A DNA stretch of 36,332 nt from Clostridia bacterium (GCA_017547545.1 JAFYPJ010000066.1:1-36332), one strand, 5' to 3'; shown: positions 26,878-34,833, counted from the stretch's first letter. The notes: generated by a model not told the origin, from the sequence alone. Program-made: numbers and translations.

Positions 26878-26892
26878 TTTTACAAGTAAAGA

Positions 26893-26914
26893 CAAGGTGA
26901 TCGAAATCACCTTG
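26893..26914. terminator. Hairpin with CGAA loop; rest of the gap to 27,052 shows nothing
   Basis: CAAGGTGAT, loop CGAA, ATCACCTTG, a perfect 9-bp stem followed by CCTTATTT. A half-copy of the same motif (AAGACAAGGTGACCGAA) sits at 36,137-36,153. From 26,915 to 27,052 I see no gene, promoter or repeat. Confidence 0.55.
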
Positions 26915-27052
26915 CCTTATTTGAGTTATGCTGTTGGTTTTATAGTTTGTACATGTTACTATTATAATATCCTCTTGGTCAGTCTTTAGTTACTATAGGT
27001 TACTCTATCAAACAACAGTGTTACCCATTAAATATTCAAACAAAGAAAATCC

Positions 27053-27489
27053 TTAATTTATTGTGAATTCTTCATCACTTTCAAGAACAACAAGCGTTTC
27101 TTCCAATACCGTATTGTTTTTTTGCGAAGTATAAATGTCCGCTCCCTTTTTAATTAAATATTTGGCCAAACTAAATCGGTTTTGTTTTGCTCCATGTAAT
27201 GCAGCTAACAAGGGAGTTTCGCCTGTAAAAATATCCTTTTTATTGACATTGCAGCCTTTGTCAATAAATAAACAATCTCCTCATTCCCGGATTTACATGC
27301 AACAATTTATGGTGTGGAATTAGTGTAAACTAATTCAGAAACGGCAATTATATGTTTTCTTCTATTTATCCAAGCTCCTTTATTTATAACCTTTTCAACC
27401 CGGTCAACCTCATTTTTTTCGATTGCATCAAACAATTTTCGAGTTTGAATATTTCCGTTTATCAAAAACCCGGTTCTGTAACCGGACAA
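27053..27489 (-). pseudogene. Broken ankyrin-repeat protein gene
   Basis: Two minus-strand frames together spell an ankyrin-repeat protein. The first runs LFDAIEKNEVDRVEKVINKG, then ends at a TAA (27,309-27,307) exactly where the ankyrin consensus TPLIVACKSGNEEIV needs Leu: the sequence reads TP-stop-IVACKSGNEEIVYL, consistent with TTA changed to TAA. Soon after, near 27,260-27,272, the frame must shift to continue as DKGCNVNKKD, GETPLLAALHGAK and AKYLIKKGADIY, ending at a stop at 27,053. The proposed 5' end is a TTG at 27,489, which is uncertain, so the original start may also be damaged. Ankyrin repeats mediate protein binding; no partner is suggested by the neighbours. Confidence 0.75.
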
Positions 27490-27513
27490 AATACAGCAAT
27501 TTCATGTAAATTC

Positions 27514-27552
27514 AAAAATCCCGCTTATTCATTACGAATAAACGGGATTCTT
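27514..27552 (-). terminator. Terminator after the 58-residue membrane protein gene
   Basis: On the minus strand AATCCCGTTTATTC pairs with GAATAAGCGGGATT (one mismatch) and is followed by TTTTGAATTT. It lies just past the stop codon at 27,565 and separates that gene from the ankyrin pseudogene. Confidence 0.75.
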
Positions 27553-27564
27553 ATTACCTATGTA

Positions 27565-27741
27565 TTAAACTGTCAATAATAAAAACGCTATTGCAATAAC
27601 GCAAGCAAAACAAACTGCACTACCTATTACTATTCTTGCCTTGTTCCTCTTTATCCACATGCGTCGTTCTATCTTTTTTTCATATTCCATCGAAGATATA
27701 ACATCGCCATAGGTAGGAACATCTCTGGTGGTATCGTTCAC
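27565..27741 (-). CDS. Small membrane protein, 58 residues, function unknown
   Basis: The frame starts with GTG at 27,741 behind GGAGAG (seven-base spacing) and ends with TAA at 27,565. The N-terminal half is polar (MNDTTRDVPTYGDVISSMEY), a strongly basic stretch (KKIERRMWIKRNKAR) follows, and residues about 38-58 are one hydrophobic span (IVIGSAVCFACVIAIAFLLL). The basic flank predicts a cytoplasmic N-terminus. A possible -10 (TATAAT) lies about 40 bases upstream with a poor -35. The clear ribosome site and the terminator directly after it support a real gene. I recognise no family. Confidence 0.6.
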   Translation of the reverse strand: MNDTTRDVPTYGDVISSMEYEKKIERRMWIKRNKARIVIGSAVCFACVIAIAFLLLTV

Positions 27742-27877
27742 AAATTCACTCTCCTATCAAATAACAGATATCATTATATAATATCAATTTAAACGCAGAG
27801 TTAGCCATTTGTATCTACTTTTTACATTCTTTGTAAACAGATTGAGAAGAGAGAAAAATAGGTCGGCAATTAACATT

Positions 27878-27913
27878 AAACAGGTTGTCGATAAATTTAT
27901 CGACAACCTGTTT
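27878..27913. terminator. 36-bp perfect palindrome ending secA
   Basis: AAACAGGTTGTCGATAAA is followed at once by its exact reverse complement, two bases after the secA stop codon (27,916-27,918). The RNA hairpin would have at least 16 pairs and end in UUU on the minus strand and UUUU on the plus strand, so it may act in both directions. Confidence 0.8.
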
Positions 27914-27915
27914 TA

Positions 27916-30678
27916 TTATTCATTTTCGTTAAGATTTGCACCGCAGCACTTTTTGTATTTTTTGCCGCTGCCACAAGGACAGGGATCGTTTCTTCCGATC
28001 TTTTCTGCAGATTTTTTAACAACAGGCTTTTTCTTCAAGCTACTGTCTCCACCGCTGCCAACAAAGCCTTCTCCCGTAACCTTTGCAGCTGCTTCACGCT
28101 TAACCTCTTCTCTGGGGCGAACCGAAAGCACACCGCGAACCGTTTCGTTACGAATAGTTGCAATCATATCATCAAACATATCCGCACCCTGAATACGGTA
28201 CATTGAAAGAGGATCTCTCTGTGCATAAGCATGAAGTCCTATGCTGCCCTTGAGGTCATCCATGGCATCAAGCTGATCCATCCAGTTAACATCAACACGG
28301 CGCAAAAGGATAACTCGTTCGATTTCACGCATCTGCTCTTCACCAAAGAGTTCTTCCTTTTCTGCATATACTTCCTGGGCTCTTTCCCAAAGCTGTTCAA
28401 TTATTTCATCACTTTCAAGCTTCTTTGCTTCTTCCTCGGAATAATCAAAATCATCCTCATCACAAAGAAGTCCGTTAAACTCCTGCTTGATAAGTGTGAA
28501 ATTCCAGCTTCCGTTTTCATCCTCAGGATGGGGCTGTGCTTCGGTAACAACAGCTTCTATAACCTCGCGGATCATAGTGAGTATGCGTTCTCTCAGATCT
28601 GCACCGTCAAGAACCTCATCTCTCTGCGCGTAAATAACCTTACGCTGCTGATTCATAACATCATCATAGTTAAGGACGGTTTTACGGCGCTGGAAGTTAT
28701 TGCCCTCAAGCTGCTTCTGTGCATTCTCTATCGAGTTGGAAAGAAGGCTTGCCTGAATAGGCTGATCATCGGGAAGACCTATCTTTTCTACCGCATTTGC
28801 AACTCTTTCACTTCCGAAAAGTCTCATAAGGTCATCCTCAAGTGAAAGATAGAATCTTGATTCACCGGGGTCTCCCTGACGGCCGGAACGGCCTCTTAAC
28901 TGATTATCTATACGGCGGCTTTCATGGCGCTCTGTACCTACGATAAAGAGACCTCCTACATCACACACCTTCTGTGCTTCAGGTGCAATTTCTTCCTTGA
29001 ATTTTGCAAAAAGTTCCTTATAAACTTCTCTTGCGGCAAGTACCTCTTCGGAAACATTGGTAGAAGAGCCAACCGCCAATCCGATTATATCCTCTTCATA
29101 GCCCTGCTTCTTCATTTCCTGCTTTGCCATAAATTCGGGGTTACCGCCAAGCATAATGTCGGTACCACGGCCCGCCATGTTGGTGGAAATAGTAACGGTT
29201 CCCAGCTTACCTGCGCATGCAACGATCTCCGCTTCCTTTTCGTTGTTCTTTGCATTAAGCACGGTGTGTTCAATGCCTTCAAGCTTCAAAAGACGGGAAA
29301 TAGCCTCTGATTTATCTATAGATACCGTACCTACAAGTACAGGCTGTCCCTTTTCATGACACGCAACTACCTGACGGACAATTGCATCATATTTACCTGC
29401 AACACTCTTGTAAACAACATCATTATGATCCACACGGATCATAGGCTTATTGGTAGGTATCTCTACACAGTCAAGATTGTAAATTTCTCTGAATTCAACT
29501 TCTTCGGTCAATGCAGTACCCGTCATACCCGAAAGCTTTTTGTAAAGACGGAAGTAGTTCTGGAAGGTTACTGTTGCAAGTGTTTTGTTTTCCTTTTCAA
29601 CCTTTACATGCTCCTTTGCCTCTATTGCCTGATGCAATCCGTCCGAATAACGGCGGCCGGGCATAATACGGCCGGTAAAGGAGTCAACTATAAGAACCTC
29701 GCCGTCCTTAACAACATAGTCTACATCGCGGTGCATAATACCGTGAGCGCGAATAGCCTGATTGATATGGTGGGAGATTAGTGTATTTTCTGCATCCGAA
29801 AGATTTTCTATACCGAAATATTCTTCTGCCTTTTTGATACCGCTTGCGGTAAGTACCACCGAACGCGCCTTTTCGTCTACGATATAATCTGCATCTATAT
29901 CGTCATTTTCCTGCTTTGCATCAAGCTCCTTTATTCTGTACTGACGGAGTCTCGAAACAAGTACCTCTGTTTTATCGTAAAGCTCGGTTGATTTCTGACC
30001 TTCACCCGAAATAATAAGGGGAGTTCTCGCCTCGTCTATAAGGATGGAGTCCACCTCATCTACAATGGCAAATATATGTCCGCGCTGGAATTTCTGCTTT
30101 TTATAAAGCACCATGTTGTCACGAAGATAGTCAAAACCGAATTCGTTATTGGTACCGTAGGTAATATCCGATTCATAAGCTGCCTTCTTCTCTTCCCTTG
30201 TTTGACCGTGGCAAATAAAGCCTGTGGTAAGACCGAGGAAGGTGTAAACACGGCCCATTTCATCCGCGCCCAATTTTGCAAGGTATTCATTTACGGTTAC
30301 AATATGAACACCCTCTCCCGTAAGGGCATTGAGGTATGCAGGAAGAGTTGCAACAATGGTTTTACCTTCACCTGTTTTCATTTCCGCAATTCTTCCCTGA
30401 TGGAGAACTATACCGCCCATAAGCTGTACACGGAAGGGCCGCTTGCCCAACACACGGGTACATGCCTCACGAACCGTTGCAAAGGCTTCGGGAAGAATAT
30501 CGTCAAGGCTTTCTCCCTTGGCAAGTCTATCCTTGAACAAATCTGTTTGAGCTTTTAATTCATCATCACTCATTGCCGAATAAGTATCGGCAAGATCCTC
30601 TATTTTATTAACTGTGGGGATCAGTTTTTTTATCTGGTGATCACTGTATGTTCCGAATATTTTACTGAATATGCCCAA
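27916..30678 (-). CDS. secA: Preprotein translocase ATPase SecA
   Basis: 920 residues from a TTG at 30,678, chosen because it gives the normal clostridial start MGIFSKIFGTYS; a GTG four codons upstream (30,690) is the alternative. SecA drives unfolded preproteins through SecYEG using ATP. Visible parts are the Walker A motif MKTGEGKT (near residue 100), the DEAD-box-like DEVDSILIDEARTPLI, the preprotein cross-linking region, NMAGRGTDI in the second ATPase lobe, and the C-terminal zinc SEC-C motif CPCGSGKKYKKCCG. Length is normal. A single-gene transcription unit with clear promoter and terminator. It would export the large surface proteins in this window. Confidence 0.98.
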   Translation of the reverse strand: MGIFSKIFGTYSDHQIKKLIPTVNKIEDLADTYSAMSDDELKAQTDLFKDRLAKGESLDDILPEAFATVREACTRVLGKRPFRVQLMGGIVLHQGRIAEMKTGEGKTIVATLPAYLNALTGEGVHIVTVNEYLAKLGADEMGRVYTFLGLTTGFICHGQTREEKKAAYESDITYGTNNEFGFDYLRDNMVLYKKQKFQRGHIFAIVDEVDSILIDEARTPLIISGEGQKSTELYDKTEVLVSRLRQYRIKELDAKQENDDIDADYIVDEKARSVVLTASGIKKAEEYFGIENLSDAENTLISHHINQAIRAHGIMHRDVDYVVKDGEVLIVDSFTGRIMPGRRYSDGLHQAIEAKEHVKVEKENKTLATVTFQNYFRLYKKLSGMTGTALTEEVEFREIYNLDCVEIPTNKPMIRVDHNDVVYKSVAGKYDAIVRQVVACHEKGQPVLVGTVSIDKSEAISRLLKLEGIEHTVLNAKNNEKEAEIVACAGKLGTVTISTNMAGRGTDIMLGGNPEFMAKQEMKKQGYEEDIIGLAVGSSTNVSEEVLAAREVYKELFAKFKEEIAPEAQKVCDVGGLFIVGTERHESRRIDNQLRGRSGRQGDPGESRFYLSLEDDLMRLFGSERVANAVEKIGLPDDQPIQASLLSNSIENAQKQLEGNNFQRRKTVLNYDDVMNQQRKVIYAQRDEVLDGADLRERILTMIREVIEAVVTEAQPHPEDENGSWNFTLIKQEFNGLLCDEDDFDYSEEEAKKLESDEIIEQLWERAQEVYAEKEELFGEEQMREIERVILLRRVDVNWMDQLDAMDDLKGSIGLHAYAQRDPLSMYRIQGADMFDDMIATIRNETVRGVLSVRPREEVKREAAAKVTGEGFVGSGGDSSLKKKPVVKKSAEKIGRNDPCPCGSGKKYKKCCGANLNENE

Positions 30679-30716
30679 TTTTTTTCTCACTTTCTAAAAT
30701 TTAATTCTATTTTTAT

Positions 30717-30745
30717 ATTATATCACATTTTTACGCACTTGTAAA
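30717..30745 (-). promoter_or_regulatory. Promoter of secA
   Basis: On the minus strand TTTACA (30,745-30,740), a 17-nt spacer and TATAAT (30,722-30,717). No SecM/VemP-like arrest leader is visible in the short leader. Confidence 0.8.
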
Positions 30746-30779
30746 CCTTTTTTTGAAATATCACGGCTATATCAACTGC

Positions 30780-30808
30780 TTGACAATAATTTGGGTTCAT
30801 GGTATAAT
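30780..30808 (+). promoter_or_regulatory. Perfect-consensus promoter of the GT4-CsaB gene
   Basis: TTGACA (30,780-30,785), a 17-nt spacer and TATAAT (30,803-30,808), divergent from the secA promoter with about 35 bp between the -35 boxes. It rules out in-frame starts before about 30,815 for the downstream gene. Confidence 0.85.
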
Positions 30809-30841
30809 TTTTATGATTATTATGCAGGAAAGGAACTGCTT

Positions 30842-33076
30842 GTGGTGTCAGAAAAAAAGATTAAGATCATGCACATTATCAGCGGCGGTGATAAGGGTGG
30901 CGCCAAAACCCATATGTTCACTCTGCTGGACGAATTGTGTAAAATAGCAGATGTTACCGTTGTTTGTCTTATGCGCGGTGTTTTTTATGAAGAAATAATT
31001 GAACGCGATGTTCGCACCGTACTTTTAGAGCAGAATACCCGTATGGATTTTTCTGTTTGCAAAACCATAAAGAAAATGGTGCGCGAAGAAAAATTCGATA
31101 TAATAAATGTACACGGTGCAAGAGCAAATGTTATAGCAATGCGTTTGAATCAGAAAAAGCTCGGTATACCGGTAGTAACTACCGTTCACAGCGACCCATT
31201 GTTGGATTTTGACAGCTTTATCAAGCGCCTTGTTTTCATGAACCTTAATCTGCGCGCCCTTAAAAAGCTGGATTATAAAATCGCTGTAAGCGATTCCATG
31301 CACTCTTTGCTTTTGGAACGGGGGTTTATGCCCAATGATGTTCTCACCGTTTATAACGGTATGGATTTCATAACAGAGGAAAAGGTTTGCACAAAAGAAG
31401 AATTTGCAAAACGCCATAATATTCCCTATGATCCCGAAAAGATATATATGGGTATTGCCGCCCGCTTCAGCCATGTAAAGGGTGTTGATATATTCCTCAG
31501 ATCCGCAGCCGAGGTGCTCAAGAGCTCCGACAAAGCGAGATTTGTTATTATTGGCGAGGGTGAGGATGAACCAAAGCTTAAAGCACTTGCCAGAGAGCTG
31601 CAGATAGAGGATAAGATATATTTCCTCGGATTTATAAAAGAAATATACGATTTCTTCAATTTTATTGATGTAAATATGCTTACCTCAAGAAGCGAGGGAT
31701 TCCCTTACTCGGTTTTAGAAGGGGCAAAAATGAAAAAAGCCACCGTTGCAGCAGCGGTTGGCGGTATAACACAGCTCATCACCGATGAAGAAACAGGATT
31801 TATATTTGAACCGGGCGATTATACCGAATGTGCAAAAAAAATACTGTATCTCATCAACAATCCCGAAAAAATACGGGAATTCGGTGATGCAATTTACGAA
31901 AAAGCATCAATAGAATTTTCAAACAAGGCTCTTGCGGAAGCTTATCTTGAAAACTACAAAAGATTTATTTCAAAATATAAGCGGAAAAACAAATATGACA
32001 TCATTCTTTCGGGATATTACGGATTCGGCAATTTTGGTGACGATCTTGTGCTTATGCTTTTGATCAACCGCTTAAAAAAAGAAAATCCCGACCTTGAAAT
32101 AATTGCCTTAACCAAAAATCCAAAAGAATCTATGTGCCGTTATAACGTTAACTGCAAAAACAGGTATAATTTCAAAGATATCTTCTCAACCGTAAAGCAC
32201 AGCAATAATTATATAAACGGCGGCGGCACTCTTTTAACCGATGTTACAAGTAAGCGTTCCCTTAATTATTATTGCTTTATGCTGCGGTACGCAAAGAAAA
32301 AAGGACTTAACACCATGCTTTTAGGAAGCGGTATCGGTCCATTTGTTAATGAATCGGGTAAGCAAAAAGCAATGAAAGCCCTTGAATCTGCCGATGTTAT
32401 TGCATTAAGAGATACAAATTCACTTGATATTATAAGTGAGTTCGGGTTTAAGAATAAGGTGCACTCTACCGCAGATATGGCATTTCTTCTGTCTTCCGAT
32501 GCGGAGGCAACCCGTTTGACCAAAAATATATTAAAAAAGAATAAGCTTAAAAAAGACAACTACTTTGTGGTTTCTCTGCGAGAATGGAAATACAACGCGC
32601 CCGGATTTGAAGAATCGGTGGCAGATACCTGCGATTATATTGCACAAAAGTACAATATCACCCCCGTATTCATACCGGTTCAGCCCGAAAAGGATCTTAG
32701 CATTTCAAACCATACAGTTTCTATAATGAAAACCGATGCCATAATTATAGACAGACCATTGCAAACTATAAACATTTTGCCCGAAATTATATCCGGCGCC
32801 CGTTTTACCCTTTCTATGCGTTTGCATCCCATCATTTGTTCCTTTGTATATTCAAAGCCGGTAATTGCCCTTTCCTATGATGCAAAGGTTTCGGGATTTG
32901 TTATCGAAAACAATGCGGGGCTTTGTATAGATGTGGCAGATATAAACAGGGGAAATCTCAAAGAATTGGCAGACCGCCTTGATTTGATAGATACTACAGT
33001 CAACCGTGAAAAGGTTGCCGAATTAAAAGCTCAGGCAGAAGAAAATATTACTTTGGCATTAAAGAATATGAAATAA
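30842..33076 (+). CDS. Fusion of GT4 glycosyltransferase and CsaB polysaccharide pyruvyltransferase
   Basis: 744 residues from a GTG at 30,842, which has AGGAAAGGA (30,826-30,834) upstream; GTG 30,845 or ATG 30,869 are alternatives. Residues about 8-385 are a GT-B fold GT4 enzyme: HIISGGDKGGAKTHMFTLL, then NMLTSRSEGFPYSVLEGAKM with the E-x7-E donor-site motif. Residues about 395-744 are a polysaccharide pyruvyl transferase domain of the CsaB type: ILSGYYGFGNFGDDLVL, INGGGTLLTD, and SMRLHPIICSFVYSKPVIAL near the end. CsaB places ketal-linked pyruvate on secondary wall polymer sugars, the ligand of SLH domains. The fusion suggests one enzyme adds a sugar and another half pyruvylates it, or that both act on one lipid-linked intermediate. 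No membrane span is seen, so it is cytoplasmic or peripheral. Confidence 0.9.
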   Translation: MVSEKKIKIMHIISGGDKGGAKTHMFTLLDELCKIADVTVVCLMRGVFYEEIIERDVRTVLLEQNTRMDFSVCKTIKKMVREEKFDIINVHGARANVIAMRLNQKKLGIPVVTTVHSDPLLDFDSFIKRLVFMNLNLRALKKLDYKIAVSDSMHSLLLERGFMPNDVLTVYNGMDFITEEKVCTKEEFAKRHNIPYDPEKIYMGIAARFSHVKGVDIFLRSAAEVLKSSDKARFVIIGEGEDEPKLKALARELQIEDKIYFLGFIKEIYDFFNFIDVNMLTSRSEGFPYSVLEGAKMKKATVAAAVGGITQLITDEETGFIFEPGDYTECAKKILYLINNPEKIREFGDAIYEKASIEFSNKALAEAYLENYKRFISKYKRKNKYDIILSGYYGFGNFGDDLVLMLLINRLKKENPDLEIIALTKNPKESMCRYNVNCKNRYNFKDIFSTVKHSNNYINGGGTLLTDVTSKRSLNYYCFMLRYAKKKGLNTMLLGSGIGPFVNESGKQKAMKALESADVIALRDTNSLDIISEFGFKNKVHSTADMAFLLSSDAEATRLTKNILKKNKLKKDNYFVVSLREWKYNAPGFEESVADTCDYIAQKYNITPVFIPVQPEKDLSISNHTVSIMKTDAIIIDRPLQTINILPEIISGARFTLSMRLHPIICSFVYSKPVIALSYDAKVSGFVIENNAGLCIDVADINRGNLKELADRLDLIDTTVNREKVAELKAQAEENITLALKNMK

Positions 33077-33099
33077 ACAGTATCCGCGGGTACTGTTTC
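33075..33099 (+). terminator. Terminator of the GT4-CsaB gene
   Basis: AAACAGTATC and GGTACTGTTT pair around CCGCGG, with one U-G pair, starting at the stop codon. Its stem closely resembles the one at 33,290-33,321. Confidence 0.65.
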
Positions 33100-33214
33100 A
33101 GACTGTCGAAAAACTCGGTCGGCGTGTGGAAGTAAAACTATATTATCTTTAAATTACCATCTAAAACAGAAATAGTTTTAAAAGAATTACTTCCAATATA
33201 ATTGAATAAGCACT

Positions 33215-33257
33215 CAAACGCGGTGTGAATATTGAATTCACACCGCATTTTCACACT
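33215..33257. terminator. Hairpin in the convergent gap, with another imperfect inverted repeat upstream
   Basis: GCGGTGTGAAT, loop ATTGA and ATTCACACCGC form a perfect 11-bp stem followed by ATTTTCACACTTTT on the plus strand. Upstream, TGGAAGTAAAACTAT near 33,126 pairs with ATAGTTTT plus TTACTTCCA near 33,171-33,194, interrupted by a 9-base insertion. Confidence 0.6.
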
Positions 33258-33289
33258 TTTGGACGAAAAGTCCCTCTGCCTTACTTAAT

Positions 33290-33321
33290 AAACAGTACCC
33301 GCAAATGCGGGTACTGTTTAT
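33290..33321 (-). terminator. Terminator of the metallo-beta-lactamase gene
   Basis: AAACAGTACCCGC, loop AAAT and GCGGGTACTGTTT form a perfect 13-bp stem touching the stop codon of the minus-strand gene at 33,318. It should work in both directions and finishes the hairpin cluster between the convergent genes. Confidence 0.75.
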
Positions 33322-34190
33322 TCTATCCATATATTTTCGCCGTCCGAACCTATGATCACCGTTCCGTCTCTGTCTGTTCGAAAGATATTATCGGTGTATT
33401 TTTTCAATTCTGCCACAGCTTCGGCATGGGGATGACCGTACATATTGCCTTCTCCTGCGGAAATCAGTGCAACTGTTGGAGAAACCGCTTCTATAAACCT
33501 TTTGGAGGACGAGGTTGACGAACCGTGATGACCGACACTCAAAACATCACAATCCAACATTTCGCCGTAATTCTTCAAAATATATTCCTCGTTATGCTTT
33601 TCCGCATCCCCGGTAAATAGATAGTTTATATCTTTATAATTTATACGGATAACAAGGCTGTATAAATTTTCGTTGGAATAAAATGCTCCCTCACCCGGAG
33701 AAAGAATATCAAATTCGGCATCACCTATGGTAAATTCATCCCCTGCGCAGGCATATTTAAGTTGAGCACCGCTGTTTTCAATCTCCTTCATAAGATTACG
33801 GTAACAAGCATTGTCGTTTTCCGCATCCGGCATTATAACATTTTCAACATCAAAATTTCGTAATATACTGTCTGCACCGCCTATATGATCCTCGTGAGGA
33901 TGGGTTAAAAATACATATTCTATCTTATCAACACCAATTTCGTACAGGGTAGCGATCATATCATCCTCGGATTCATTTGTTCCCGCATCAATAAGAATAT
34001 CATGGTCTCCGTTATCTATAAATGCACAGTCACCCTGACCTACATCTATCATATACAAGGTAAAACTTGAATCTCCGGATGCACTCAGCTCTTCCTCTTC
34101 ATTTTTAATAGAATAAGAAATAAGTGAAATTATGCTTATAAGTATAACTATTATTGCTGTGGTCAGTTTTTTTGATTTACCCTTTCTCAC
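33318..34190 (-). CDS. Membrane-anchored or exported ComEC-like metallo-beta-lactamase-fold protein
   Basis: 290 residues from a GTG at 34,190, overlapping the upstream gene by 14 bases. Residues about 8-27 are a hydrophobic anchor or signal. Residues about 42-285 are the MBL fold found at the C-terminus of ComEC/Rec2: YMIDVGQGDCAFI, LTHPHEDHIGG (metal site HxHxDH), FTGDAEKHNEEYIL and SVGHHGS. The ComEC membrane channel is absent, so this is a stand-alone hydrolase; the ComEC domain is thought to degrade one DNA strand during uptake, and related free proteins may be nucleases or phosphodiesterases. The substrate is undetermined. It acts outside the cytoplasmic membrane if the anchor is N-in. 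Confidence 0.88.
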   Translation of the reverse strand: MRKGKSKKLTTAIIVILISIISLISYSIKNEEEELSASGDSSFTLYMIDVGQGDCAFIDNGDHDILIDAGTNESEDDMIATLYEIGVDKIEYVFLTHPHEDHIGGADSILRNFDVENVIMPDAENDNACYRNLMKEIENSGAQLKYACAGDEFTIGDAEFDILSPGEGAFYSNENLYSLVIRINYKDINYLFTGDAEKHNEEYILKNYGEMLDCDVLSVGHHGSSTSSSKRFIEAVSPTVALISAGEGNMYGHPHAEAVAELKKYTDNIFRTDRDGTVIIGSDGENIWIE

Positions 34191-34587
34191 TCTTCTTCTC
34201 CCAATTAAATGAAATTTTATTTACCGCTTTACAAACACCGAATGCCGGTATGCATATAACAAACCAAAGCATTGTATACAAGGGGCATATCTGTCCCATT
34301 ATATTCAAAAATCTGTCCGAATAGTCCCACACACAAAGCCCCATCAGTTTATTTACTATACATCCGATGCCGAATTCTATAAATGTTATAAACAGCGATC
34401 CGATGATACACTTTTTTATAAGGGAAAGCCTTGTAAAATTTGTTTCAAGAGAATACAACCCTGCAAGAACTATTCCACCTGCCAGTGCCATACTTATATG
34501 AGTGTAGCCGCGCCAAAGAATTTCAAGTAAAGAATAACAAACAGCTCCCGTAAAAAACACAAATGAATAATTCAATATCTTTCTCAA
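34177..34587 (-). CDS. Small multi-span membrane protein, CmpB-like putative ABC-transporter type IV family
   Basis: 136 residues from a TTG at 34,587, preferred because GAGGTGA lies five bases upstream; the GTG at 34,596 falls inside that ribosome site and has none of its own. Four hydrophobic spans are evident. The segment CVWDYSDRFLNIMGQICPLYTMLWFV resembles the WDYS...N..GQIC motif of the PF06541 family; I rely on memory of that motif. The family has no established function despite its name. It is translationally coupled to the metallo-beta-lactamase gene. Confidence 0.65.
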   Translation of the reverse strand: MRKILNYSFVFFTGAVCYSLLEILWRGYTHISMALAGGIVLAGLYSLETNFTRLSLIKKCIIGSLFITFIEFGIGCIVNKLMGLCVWDYSDRFLNIMGQICPLYTMLWFVICIPAFGVCKAVNKISFNWEKKSEKG

Positions 34588-34591
34588 TATA

Positions 34592-34613
34592 CTCACCTCA
34601 ATCTTATGGTGAG
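34592..34613 (-). promoter_or_regulatory. Hairpin covering the ribosome site of the small membrane protein gene
   Basis: On the minus strand CTCACC (34,613-34,608), a 10-nt loop and GGTGAG (34,597-34,592). The second arm is the ribosome site of the TTG start, so pairing would reduce translation of the operon. The plus-strand reading ends in TTTTTTT and could also act as a terminator. Confidence 0.4.
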
Positions 34614-34656
34614 CATTTTTTTATACTGTTACTCAATCTGCGGTAAATTTTCTTTT

Positions 34657-34685
34657 ATTATATACTATATAAATAAAAAATTCAA
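34657..34685 (-). promoter_or_regulatory. Promoter of the membrane protein - metallo-beta-lactamase operon
   Basis: On the minus strand TTGAAT (34,685-34,680), a 17-nt spacer and TATAAT (34,662-34,657), giving a leader of about 60 nt. Confidence 0.7.
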
Positions 34686-34739
34686 GTCTTCCCTTTCCAA
34701 GCCAAAATTCAAAAACACAACTTTCGACATTTTGATACA

Positions 34740-34768
34740 TTGATTATTTCAGGCATTAATGGTATAAT
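34740..34768 (+). promoter_or_regulatory. Promoter of the Y-family polymerase gene
   Basis: TTGATT (34,740-34,745), a 17-nt spacer and TATAAT (34,763-34,768), immediately before the SOS box. Confidence 0.75.
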
Positions 34769-34777
34769 CATTTAGCA

Positions 34778-34791
34778 CGAACATCTGTTCG
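34778..34791 (+). promoter_or_regulatory. LexA (DinR) SOS box
   Basis: CGAACATCTGTTCG fits the Gram-positive LexA consensus CGAAC-N4-GTTCG with perfect symmetry. It lies ten bases past the -10 box, over the transcription start, where a bound LexA would block initiation. This makes the polymerase gene damage-inducible. Confidence 0.9.
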
Positions 34792-34833
34792 TTTTTGGTT
34801 TCGTGTTATTTTAGTATAAAGGAGTGTTGAAAA

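Larger units (their letters stand above)
26758..26885 (-). mobile_element. Remnant left end of an IS200-like insertion sequence
   Basis: Read on the minus strand: a terminator-like hairpin (26,873-26,851), then AUAAAUCCUCCU (26,844-26,833), an extended -10 TGATATAAT (TATAAT at 26,825-26,820), the exact complement AGGAGGATTTAT (26,784-26,773), and ATG at 26,770 followed by only seven codons (MKKVSIN) before TAA TAG. A left-end terminator plus a stem-loop that hides the ribosome site is the known layout of IS200 upstream of tnpA. The transposase itself is gone; the element stops against the end of the AEC gene. Confidence 0.5.
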
